Below are positions 15,324-20,875 of a stretch of DNA of 20,875 nt, in pieces. The stretch's first letter is position 1; every line of letters begins with the position of its first letter. The position numbers were made by a program, and so were the translations under genes. The stretch spans positions 1-20,875 of the forward strand of contig DFEL01000058.1 of NCBI GenBank assembly GCA_002369055.1, written 5' to 3'. The DNA is from Cyanobacteria bacterium UBA3803 (GTDB lineage Bacteria > Cyanobacteriota > Vampirovibrionia > Gastranaerophilales > Gastranaerophilaceae). The notes beneath the pieces were generated by a model, which was not told the DNA's origin, made no database searches, and saw only the letters and a program-made list of their open reading frames with translations.

Positions 15324-15896
15324 ATGGATAAAATTACAATTTTAGGTATTGGTAGTGGTGCTGGAAATGTTATAAATTATATATCAGACAAATTAGACAG
15401 TAATAAATTTGATTTGGTCTGCATAAATACCGATAAACAAATGTTAGAAAGTTCAAAAGCACACCGCACTTTACAAATCGGTAAAAATACATGTGCAGGT
15501 TTGGGTTGCGGAGGTGATGTGTCAAGAGGTATAGCAGCAGCTGAAGAAAGTCTAAATGAGATTACGCACTTGTTAGAAAATACAACACAACTCATTATAA
15601 TAGCAGGGCTTGGAGGTGGCTGCAGTACAGGGGCGACACAGGTTATTGCAAAGTACGCTTCTGAAATGAAAATCCGAACTTTAGCTATCTTGACAATTCC
15701 GTTTAGTTTTGAAGGCAGAAGGAGGAAAGAGAGAGCATTAGAAGGTATTGAAGAAATAAAAAAATATATTGACAATATCCTTATTTTACGAAATGGCGAT
15801 ATTTTAAAAGACCATTTAGATAAAAATGTCAGTTTATCTAATGCATTCAAATTTGTTGATGAAAAAATATATAATATCCTTTTGTCATTATATTAA
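15324..15896 (+). CDS. Truncated FtsZ-like GTPase (N-terminal GTP-binding subdomain)
   Basis: 190 residues. Clear FtsZ homologue: KITILGIGSGAGNVINYI (start of the Rossmann fold), VCINTDKQML (FtsZ VNTDAQ), LQIGKNTCAGLGCGGD, tubulin signature GLGGGCSTG (95-103; FtsZ GGGTGTG), and PFSFEGRRR (126-134), the ribose/guanine-contacting segment. The final helix SLSNAFKFVDEKI aligns with the FtsZ central helix region, then the gene ends with a normal TAA. Missing are the T7 loop (NxDxxD, needed in the neighbour subunit for GTP hydrolysis), the C-terminal subdomain and the tail. Not a degraded gene: it has a strong AAAGGAG ribosome site and its own promoter. It might bind one end of host FtsZ filaments and block division (inference). 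Confidence 0.88.
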   Translation: MDKITILGIGSGAGNVINYISDKLDSNKFDLVCINTDKQMLESSKAHRTLQIGKNTCAGLGCGGDVSRGIAAAEESLNEITHLLENTTQLIIIAGLGGGCSTGATQVIAKYASEMKIRTLAILTIPFSFEGRRRKERALEGIEEIKKYIDNILILRNGDILKDHLDKNVSLSNAFKFVDEKIYNILLSLY

Positions 15897-15913
15897 AAAT
15901 ATCCGATATATAT

Positions 15914-15944
15914 GCCGTAAAATGACGTAGTCGTCTGATATACT
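15914..15944 (+). promoter_or_regulatory. Island promoter element 7 (leaderless start)
   Basis: G (15914), C (15916), AAAA, ATGACG (15922-15927), 11 bases, TATACT (15939-15944). The -10 is followed by 6 bases and then the ATG, so transcription should begin on the start codon. This independently supports TATACT as a true -10. Confidence 0.78.
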
Positions 15945-15950
15945 GAAATT

Positions 15951-16580
15951 ATGAAAGAAAGATTGATAGCAATAGGTGATATTCACGGCGAAATAGAAAA
16001 ACTTAATTCACTTTTGGATAAATTAAATTTGACCAAATCTGATACGGTTGTTTTTCTTGGCGATTACATTGATGTCGGACATAATCCAAAAGCAGTAATT
16101 GAACGGCTTATAGAACTTCAAAAAGAAACAAACTGCATATTTTTAATGGGAAACCACGAAGATATTCTTTTGAAAGTCTTAAAGACAAAAAATCAGGATG
16201 ATGTTGAATATTGGCTTTCAGTCGGTGGAGTTACAACTTTTGACAGTTACGGAGATTTCTTTTTACCAAAATCTCACGTTCAGTTTCTAAAAAATCTTAA
16301 ATTATACTACCAAACGGAAAAATATTTTTTTGTTCACGCAGGAATAAGACCTGATAAACCGCTTGAAGAACAGGAGAAAGAAGATTTTTTATGGATAAGA
16401 GATAATTTTATATACAAAAAGCATCAACTTAAACAAAAAGTGATTTTCGGTCATACTCCTTTTTATGCACCGTATATTGATGATGATAAAATCGGAATAA
16501 ATACAAATAGCGGCAGAAGTGAGAACGAAAAACTAACTGCCCTAATTTGCGATGAAAACATCTTTGTTACAAGTGATTAA
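15951..16580 (+). CDS. Calcineurin-like metallophosphatase (PPP/Ap4A-hydrolase type)
   Basis: 209 residues. Binuclear-metal phosphoesterase: D10 and H12 in GDIHG, D38 in LGDYIDVG, N68-H69 in GNHED, H129 in FVHAGIRP, and H168 in FGHTP. This order and length match bacterial serine/threonine phosphatases (PrpA-like) and symmetrical diadenosine tetraphosphate hydrolases, which cannot be told apart by eye. The usual GDxxDRG is GDYIDVG (Val for Arg), and the usual NIDTG near the end is INTNSG; both changes touch the substrate side and may alter specificity. Predicted leaderless: no ribosome site, and a -10 box 6 bases before the ATG. It may reverse a phosphorylation or nucleotide signal made during stress (inference). 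Confidence 0.88.
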   Translation: MKERLIAIGDIHGEIEKLNSLLDKLNLTKSDTVVFLGDYIDVGHNPKAVIERLIELQKETNCIFLMGNHEDILLKVLKTKNQDDVEYWLSVGGVTTFDSYGDFFLPKSHVQFLKNLKLYYQTEKYFFVHAGIRPDKPLEEQEKEDFLWIRDNFIYKKHQLKQKVIFGHTPFYAPYIDDDKIGINTNSGRSENEKLTALICDENIFVTSD

Positions 16581-16597
16581 CATAAAATACTTATGAT

Positions 16598-16628
16598 GAC
16601 CGTTTTTGACGTGGTTATATTTTATAAT
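16598..16628 (+). promoter_or_regulatory. Island promoter element 8 (no gene behind it)
   Basis: G (16598), C (16600), TTTT, TTGACG (16606-16611), 11 bases, TATAAT (16623-16628). No ORF beyond 16 codons follows on the plus strand; instead three hairpins and a terminator do. Confidence 0.75.
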
Positions 16629-16634
16629 AAGAAT

Positions 16635-16750
16635 ATAAGGCAAGCGTTTCGCTTATGCCACGAAAAATAATCTGGGACATACTGTTAACGAACTTCGTTC
16701 GTTAACGCTACCCTTCAAGCCCGACCTTTTTCAAAGGTCGGTTTCTTGAT
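16635..16750 (+). ncRNA. Candidate structured RNA with three hairpins
   Basis: Predicted to start about 7 bases after the TATAAT of element 8 and end in an intrinsic terminator. Hairpin 1: GGC-AAGCG and CGCTT-AT-GCC (16639-16659). Hairpin 2: GTTAACGAA and TTCGTTAAC, a perfect 9-bp stem with a 5-base loop (16684-16706). Hairpin 3: CCGACCTTT and AAAGGTCGG (16721-16741), then TTTCTT. A 16-codon ORF (MPRKIIWDILLTNFVR, 16655-16705) lies inside, without a good ribosome site, so a micro-protein is an alternative. The segment lies near the retron-like RT locus, though on the other strand. Confidence 0.55.
16715..16750 (+). repeat. 36-bp terminator repeat, copy 1
   Basis: Identical over 36 bases to 17549-17584 and in the same orientation. 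It forms a 9-bp hairpin nested in a TCAAG/CTTGA outer pair. The two copies bracket the GIY-YIG-like gene. Confidence 0.95.
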
Positions 16751-16798
16751 ATTACTTAATATTCATTTTCCCAATAATGTTCTATAATCAAGGTTTTT

Positions 16799-16861
16799 GT
16801 CATTCTGAACTCGTTTCATAATCTGTTTATTTGCAAGATGCTGAAATAAATTCAGCATGAC
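16799..16861. repeat. REP-like palindromic intergenic element
   Basis: GTCATTCTGAA (16799-16809) and TTCAGCATGAC (16851-16861) form the outer inverted repeat, with an inner hairpin GCTGAA/TTCAGC near the right end. This GTCATTCTGAA...CAGCATGAC pattern is a common dispersed intergenic repeat in many bacteria. A 70-codon minus-strand frame across it (LFQHL...KRVQNDK) is the usual spurious translation. Confidence 0.65.
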
Positions 16862-16901
16862 ATTTATAAGTGCTTTTCTTGTAAACACATATAATCTACC
16901 T

Positions 16902-17492
16902 TTATTTATTGGCACTACATATATTTTGTCTTGGACAACCTTTACAATCCAGTTTAGAAGTTTTTGAGTTACCACTATTTTTATTTGCTAATGGTTTATT
17001 ACCATTGTTTTCTTTTTTATATTGTTCAATTAATTGATATTCGTAAAATGCAGCATTTTTACAAGATATAAAAAATATATTCAATTTGTGATTATTTTTA
17101 ATTTGCCAAATACTTCTGCCACCATCGTGAGGTTTTGGCAATCCGGTTCCATACTCTAAATAATCAATAAATCTTTGATAACCTTTATTATTTTTTCGTT
17201 CTCCTTTTCCAATATTTAATATTTTTTTATCAGATAGATTAAAACGTTCGTTTAAATCATAATATAAAGGATCTTTATGAAGACTCTCATTTGTTTTCCA
17301 TGCATTTGTAACTTTTGGTCCAGTTGTTCTATTTAAAATTTCAACTTCGAAATTATCGGGAACTTCAACAAAATAAACTATATTTGAGTTTAATTGTTTT
17401 ATTTGTTCATAATTGTTTGCCCTTAATTCTTCAATAGAATATCGTTTACAATTTTTAAATTCTTCAAACAATACTTTACTATCTTTTTTCAT
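16902..17492 (-). CDS. GIY-YIG-like nuclease with C-terminal Cys cluster
   Basis: 196 residues. IVYFVEVP (38-45) stands where the GIY strand is expected and ILNIGKGERKNNKGYQRFIDYL (91-112) matches the YIG-K-G segment with its following basic helix. DGGRSIWQI (123-131) is a block I associate with one GIY-YIG-like family, and E151 in FYEYQLIEQY could be the metal-binding Glu. The C-terminus C183-x2-C186-x5-C192 may bind metal, or an iron-sulphur cluster with one further ligand. The ribosome site AAAGGAG is good. It lies downstream of the RT gene on the same strand but behind a 92-base gap with a repeat hairpin, and shows no TGAC-N11 element. Role unknown; DNA cleavage is inferred. Confidence 0.65.
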   Translation of the reverse strand: MKKDSKVLFEEFKNCKRYSIEELRANNYEQIKQLNSNIVYFVEVPDNFEVEILNRTTGPKVTNAWKTNESLHKDPLYYDLNERFNLSDKKILNIGKGERKNNKGYQRFIDYLEYGTGLPKPHDGGRSIWQIKNNHKLNIFFISCKNAAFYEYQLIEQYKKENNGNKPLANKNSGNSKTSKLDCKGCPRQNICSANK

Positions 17493-17548
17493 TTTTATTA
17501 CTCCTTTTTTATTTCATATTTTAACACAACACTGCCGACTGTTCCCTA

Positions 17549-17584
17549 TCAAGCCCGACCTTTTTCAAAGGTCGGTTTCTTGAT
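17549..17584 (+). repeat. 36-bp terminator repeat, copy 2
   Basis: Perfect copy of 16715-16750. The T-rich side faces the plus strand, antisense to both neighbouring genes. The RT stop codon overlaps its right end. ACTGTT then CCCT precede it, as in copy 1, but the 23-odd bases forming hairpin 2 of copy 1 are absent. Confidence 0.95.
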
Positions 17585-18441
17585 TATATACAAATAAATA
17601 AAGCATGATACTTTAAGGATAACTTGGTTGTGTAATCCTTTAATTGTTTGTAAAAAGTTTTATCAACTTGTTTTATGTAAGCCATATATCCTGCAAGTTG
17701 TTGGTCTGAATGCTCATTCCATATCAGGTGTTTTGATTCCTTTTGAGTCAAATATCCGTAACGAATTGCGTAATTATGGAGCATTGCACGTATTTTTCGC
17801 TTAAATTCTTTCGGTAATCTTACCTGATAATTATTAACAACAAGCCCTAAAACATTCTGTTGTTTGTTGTCGCTTATGTATTTTGTTTTTCTGTTATTAA
17901 CCTCATATCCGTAGTATTTCAGAATATTTTTAACTCGTTTTTCTATGATATTCAGTGTTTCTTTGCAATAAGAAGAAAATGTCAAATCATCAACATACCT
18001 TGAAAAATCAACATTATAAATACGGCAGACATTAAAAATTTCTCTGTCTATCGGTTTAAAACAAGCATTTGCAATATGTGCGGATGTCGGAGCACCTGTT
18101 GGCAATTTGCCGTTTAAGGTTACTAAATTAACCGACTGTATAACACTTACGTCATTGCCAATTCTCGTGCAAACAGATTTAACGACTTTTTCAATTTGAG
18201 GCAGCGGAACAGAATCGTAAAATGATTTTATGTCCATTTTTAAAATCCACTTTTTGCCCGAGTGAATTTGTGCAACTTTAAGAATATTCGTACTGTACGG
18301 ATATACCCATTTTATTGCGTTAAGAAAAAATCTTTGTTTTGATTTTAATTTATCACAGGGGATGTGTATTATACGTTTTTTCACTCTTTTTACCGTATAA
18401 TACAAATCTTCGCTTATAAAAATTTTATTAGAACAACTCAT
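17584..18441 (-). CDS. Retron-like reverse transcriptase
   Basis: 285 residues. RT motifs in order: HSGKKWILKMDIKSFYDSV (60-78; first catalytic D70), LPTGAPTSAHIAN (113-125), SRYVDDLTFSS (147-157; catalytic D151/D152), NNRKTKY (182-188), and QNVLGLVVNN (195-204). The last is the retron VTGLVVN block with Leu for Thr; the retron NAxxH motif is VAQIH here. The C-terminus (LAGYMAYIKQVDKTFYKQL) aligns by eye with the Ec86 thumb (RGWLSFILSVDSKSHRRL). The N-terminus is about 45 residues shorter than Ec86. No DGR, group II intron or CRISPR-type domains. The start overlaps the helicase stop by 14 bases, so translation is coupled. No msr-msd is seen immediately upstream. Polymerase residues look intact. 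Confidence 0.9.
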   Translation of the reverse strand: MSCSNKIFISEDLYYTVKRVKKRIIHIPCDKLKSKQRFFLNAIKWVYPYSTNILKVAQIHSGKKWILKMDIKSFYDSVPLPQIEKVVKSVCTRIGNDVSVIQSVNLVTLNGKLPTGAPTSAHIANACFKPIDREIFNVCRIYNVDFSRYVDDLTFSSYCKETLNIIEKRVKNILKYYGYEVNNRKTKYISDNKQQNVLGLVVNNYQVRLPKEFKRKIRAMLHNYAIRYGYLTQKESKHLIWNEHSDQQLAGYMAYIKQVDKTFYKQLKDYTTKLSLKYHALFICI

Positions 18442-19288
18442 GTCTTACAGGCTCCAAAAATTTCATAATAGAACTTCTAAATAATAATTTTACATAATCA
18501 GTTGGCCCATACTTGTTTTTTGCAACAATAATATCTGCTTCACCTTTGTTTTGCAGATAATCTTCATCATTTTCATCACTTACTGAATTATAATAATCAT
18601 CTCTGTAGATAAAAAGAACAACATCTGAAATATTTTCAATAGAACCGCTATCTCTTAAATCAGATAACATTGGTCTTTTATCATATCTGTTTTCTAATGC
18701 TCTTGATAATTGAGATGTTAGAAAAATCGTACAATTATTTTCTTTTGCTGTATTTTTCAACTCTGTCATAATATCGTCAATCGCTTCAGTACGGGCTTTT
18801 TTGCCAGAATATTGTATCAACTGCAAATAATCAATAAATACACAATCCGGTTTTTCTTCCTCAATTTTTTCTTTGATGTCTTTGATATTCATTGCCCCAT
18901 CAAATATTGTTAAATCGTATTTTGTAATTTTATTTAAGGCTTCTGTAAATTTTTCTATTTCTTTTTTTCGTGTTGCTATTTGACCAGGACTACTCATAAG
19001 CATAGAATCTATTTCACCGATTTGCCCGATAAGTCGTTTTACAACTCGTATTTCACTCATTTCCAAAGAAAAATATAAACATTTTTTCTTTTGTTCAAGT
19101 AAATTAAGCATAAGATTCGTCATAAATGCAGTTTTACCCATTGCAGGTCTTGCACCTATTGTAATCAGACTTGATTTCTCAATACCCTTTAAAATTTCAT
19201 CTAAATCATAAAATCCTGTTTTTAATACTGGTTCATTCGGCTCAACAACTTGCTCATAAACTTTTTGGATAGTTTCGTCTTTTATCAT
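18428..19288 (-). CDS. DnaB-type helicase motor domain (no N-terminal domain)
   Basis: 286 residues covering only the RecA-like C-terminal domain of replicative helicase DnaB. Walker A GARPAMGKT (45-53), catalytic Glu in SLEMS (E76), Walker B CVFIDYLQLI (D153), TSQLSR (191-196), the KRPMLSDLRDSGSIENISDVV block (204-224), and the IIVAKNKYGPT segment (253-263) holding the arginine-finger-type loop are all present. DnaB is normally about 450 residues, with an N-terminal dimerising, primase-contacting domain that is absent here. It is the first gene of the RT operon and has a clear AAAGGAG ribosome site. It could load on or unwind nucleic acid for the RT, or mix into the host DnaB ring (inference). 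A phage-type DnaB origin is possible. Confidence 0.92.
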   Translation of the reverse strand: MIKDETIQKVYEQVVEPNEPVLKTGFYDLDEILKGIEKSSLITIGARPAMGKTAFMTNLMLNLLEQKKKCLYFSLEMSEIRVVKRLIGQIGEIDSMLMSSPGQIATRKKEIEKFTEALNKITKYDLTIFDGAMNIKDIKEKIEEEKPDCVFIDYLQLIQYSGKKARTEAIDDIMTELKNTAKENNCTIFLTSQLSRALENRYDKRPMLSDLRDSGSIENISDVVLFIYRDDYYNSVSDENDEDYLQNKGEADIIVAKNKYGPTDYVKLLFRSSIMKFLEPVRHELF

Positions 19289-19316
19289 AATTACTCCTTT
19301 TTGTTATACATGCTTT

Positions 19317-19347
19317 ATTGTAACATCTGACCACGTCAAAATTGGAC
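19317..19347 (-). promoter_or_regulatory. Island promoter element 10 (helicase-RT operon)
   Basis: On the minus strand: G (19347), C (19345), TTT, TTGACG (19334-19339), 11 bases, TACAAT (19317-19322). Transcription starts near 19310. Over 23 bases it differs from element 2 at only two positions. Confidence 0.8.
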
Positions 19348-19370
19348 ATTATTTATAAAATATTTTGTGC

Positions 19371-19401
19371 GACCGAAAATGACATGAGCATACTTTATAA
19401 T
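19371..19401 (+). promoter_or_regulatory. Island promoter element 9 (WYL gene)
   Basis: G (19371), C (19373), AAAA, ATGACA (19379-19384), 11 bases, TATAAT (19396-19401). Back to back with element 10, 23 bases apart. It predicts a start near 19408 and so excludes the upstream in-frame ATG at 19342. Confidence 0.78.
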
Positions 19402-19434
19402 GTGATTATAGATTTCATTATGAGGTATAAATTT

Positions 19435-20409
19435 ATGTCAAGATTAAACAAAACAGAAGAAATTATTGAACTTGCAACAATGTTTCAAAATACATATTAT
19501 GGGCTTTGTATCGATGATATTAAAGACCATTTTGAATGCTCCCGCAGAACTGCAGAAAGAATGAAAGACTTATTATTCAATTTGTTTCCTGACAAAGTTG
19601 AAGAAGTGCCGTCAAATGATAAAAAGAAACGCTGGCGGTTTGTAAAAGGTACAATGAATTACTTGATTTCATTTACGGCCGATGATTTTGCAAACCTTGA
19701 GTATTTGAAAAATCTTTCTACTGATGAATCAAGAAGAATTCAAATTGAGGATTTAACAAATAAAATAATGGCTCTTACTCCGCAAAAAAACATAAAATCG
19801 CTTGAAACAGATATTGAAGCTCTGCTTGAAGCAGAAGGTGTTGCCGTAAGGCAGTATTACAAATTTACAACAGATGTCAAAAACTTGGAATTAATAAGAA
19901 AGGCAATACTTTCTTTTAAAAAAATCAATTTTGATTATAAGGTAAACAATGAAATTAAAAATGTAAAGTTAAATCCTTACGGAATAATAATTTCAGACAG
20001 ATATTACCTTGCAGGTTACAACGACCATGTAAAAGATTTAAGACTTTATAAAATAGACAAAATGAATAATGTACAGATTTTAGACGAATATTTTGAAAAA
20101 GATGAAAAATTTTCATTAAAAGAATACTGTAACAACTCTTTTGGCATATATCAAGAAGAATTAATGAACATTGAACTCGAATTTGATAAAAAAGTTGCAG
20201 ATGATGTTTTGAATTATCATTTTCACCCCACCCAAAAAATGAAAACTCTTGAGAACGGTAATATTCAGGTAAAATTCACCTGCGGTGGCAAATATTCCGT
20301 TATAAGCGAACTGTTTAAATGGGGCTGTGATGTAAAAATTAAAAGTCCTAAAAAACTAAAAGAGTATTATAAATACAATTTAGAACAGGTTTTAAAACAT
20401 ATTGACTAA
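19435..20409 (+). CDS. HTH-WYL-WCX transcriptional regulator
   Basis: 324 residues from the chosen start (MSRLNKTEEIIELATMFQ; GAGG 9 bases upstream). N-terminal winged helix (about 8-70) with GLCIDDIKDHFECSRRTAERMKDLL; linker; WYL domain (about 150-215) with KINFDYKV, LNPYGIIISDRYYLAGYND (WYL itself degenerated to YYL) and R203 in LRLYKIDKM; and a C-terminal WCX domain (about 245-322). WYL proteins bind nucleic acid ligands and control DNA-damage responses (PafBC) or phage-defence islands (BrxR, CapW). It is divergent from the helicase-RT operon and has the island element in its own promoter, as expected of an autoregulated island regulator. Activator is more likely than repressor given the promoter geometry (inference). 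Confidence 0.92.
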   Translation: MSRLNKTEEIIELATMFQNTYYGLCIDDIKDHFECSRRTAERMKDLLFNLFPDKVEEVPSNDKKKRWRFVKGTMNYLISFTADDFANLEYLKNLSTDESRRIQIEDLTNKIMALTPQKNIKSLETDIEALLEAEGVAVRQYYKFTTDVKNLELIRKAILSFKKINFDYKVNNEIKNVKLNPYGIIISDRYYLAGYNDHVKDLRLYKIDKMNNVQILDEYFEKDEKFSLKEYCNNSFGIYQEELMNIELEFDKKVADDVLNYHFHPTQKMKTLENGNIQVKFTCGGKYSVISELFKWGCDVKIKSPKKLKEYYKYNLEQVLKHID

Positions 20410-20534
20410 AATTTTCTAAATTTAAACAAATGCTATTAAACAATGTAAAAAGTTTAAAACCAAGTTATAAAAGGATTGGACGATTAATTTTAAATTTTTT
20501 ATAATTAATTATTAAAAAATAAAGGATATTTAAA

Positions 20535-20875
20535 ATGGAAAATCAAACAGACATAATAGAATATTTACTAGATAAAATGTTAATAAAATTTGAAGAAAGT
20601 TTTCCGCTTTTACCAAATTATCTGATAATAGTAAAAGTGCAGGAAATAAAAGCAATTATTGAAGAAATATATAAGTCTTTGCCTCCTGAATTAAAAGAGG
20701 CACAAGATATCTTAAACACAACAAAACAAATACAAGCTGAAGCTCAAAAAAATGCAGAACAAATTATTCAGGATGCTAAAAATGAAGCGGCAAGAATATT
20801 AAGTGAGTCAGATGATATAAAACAAATTCAGAAACAGGCAGAAAAAATAAAAGAACAAACTATTGAAGAATCACA
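20535..20875 (+). CDS. Coiled-coil protein, DivIVA/ATP-synthase-b-like (3' end cut)
   Basis: At least 113 residues (MENQTDIIEYLLDKMLIKFEE). After a globular start, SLPPELKEAQDILNTTKQIQ leads into a long Glu/Lys/Ala coiled coil (AEAQKNAEQIIQDAKNEAARIL) running off the window. The layout resembles a conserved bacterial family of small DivIVA- or ATPase-b-subunit-like proteins that I recall near rsmD/coaD in several low-GC bacteria; if that recollection holds, the island separates two once-neighbouring core genes. AAAGGA lies 8 bases before the ATG. No island element upstream, so this is probably the first core gene after the island. Confidence 0.75.
   Translation, partial: MENQTDIIEYLLDKMLIKFEESFPLLPNYLIIVKVQEIKAIIEEIYKSLPPELKEAQDILNTTKQIQAEAQKNAEQIIQDAKNEAARILSESDDIKQIQKQAEKIKEQTIEES

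Noticed and set aside
15377..15850. 157-codon minus-strand ORF
   Set aside because: It lies fully antisense to the FtsZ-like gene, which has clear homology and signals.
16763..16975. 70-codon minus-strand ORF
   Set aside because: It is a translation of the REP-like element plus the tail of the GIY-YIG gene in another frame, with no ribosome site.
17584..18441. Diversity-generating retroelement or group II intron RT
   Set aside because: No template/variable repeat pair was seen, no maturase or HNH domain follows the RT, and the LVVN block and C-terminus are retron-like.
19289..19434. Retron msr-msd RNA upstream of the helicase-RT operon
   Set aside because: The gap holds two divergent promoter elements and ribosome sites; only about 25 transcribed bases precede the helicase gene and no long hairpin is visible.
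1..20875. CRISPR arrays, tRNA or rRNA genes
   Set aside because: No regularly spaced direct repeats with unique spacers and no cloverleaf or conserved rRNA segments were seen.

Overview
The window is AT-rich (about 30% GC by eye) and bacterial: AGGAG-type ribosome sites, mostly TAA stops, and clear intrinsic terminators. It carries a flagellin, promoters matching sigma-28 (FliA), a membrane-bound pyrophosphatase of the K+-independent type, rsmD and a Xer recombinase. This fits a flagellated, low-GC gut-type bacterium. A flagellated Gastranaerophilales (Melainabacteria) is my best guess, but no marker here proves it.

Left half (1-9120), mostly core-like: partial flagellin (minus) behind a sigma-28-like promoter; membrane pyrophosphatase hppA (minus) with a strong terminator; two tandem paralogous HNH-type proteins (plus) whose zinc-finger halves are separated by about 200 residues; a coiled-coil/glycine-zipper protein (minus) under a near-perfect sigma-28 promoter, so probably co-expressed with flagella; then xer-rsmD (minus), with xer apparently leaderless.

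Right half (about 9200-20410), accessory island. Ten sites share one unusual promoter-like element found nowhere in the left half: G-N-C, three variable bases, AAA or TTT, TGAC, R, exactly 11 bases, then TANNNT. The spacing is too short for a normal -35/-10 pair, but it matches the geometry of the PafBC-type (WYL activator) DNA-damage promoter of actinobacteria. The island encodes its own HTH-WYL-WCX protein, which carries this element in front of itself and, divergently, in front of a DnaB-like helicase plus retron-like reverse transcriptase operon. The other element-driven units are: an unknown protein; a FlhA-like membrane domain with a small downstream gene; two PD-(D/E)XK nuclease-fold proteins; a J-domain protein; a truncated FtsZ-like GTPase; a leaderless metallophosphatase; and a roughly 115-nt gene-less transcript unit with three hairpins and a terminator. 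A third PD-(D/E)XK protein and a GIY-YIG-like protein lie in the island without the element.

A theme runs through the island. Several products are single domains cut out of host machines: the FlhA membrane domain without its cytoplasmic ring, the FtsZ GTP-binding subdomain without the T7 loop, a J-domain without the rest of DnaJ, and the DnaB motor without its N-terminal domain. With the tandem nucleases and the retron-like RT, this reads as a coordinately induced stress or defence island that may act on replication, division, motility and nucleic acids. That functional reading is inference; the shared promoter element, the domain truncations and the repeats are visible in the sequence.
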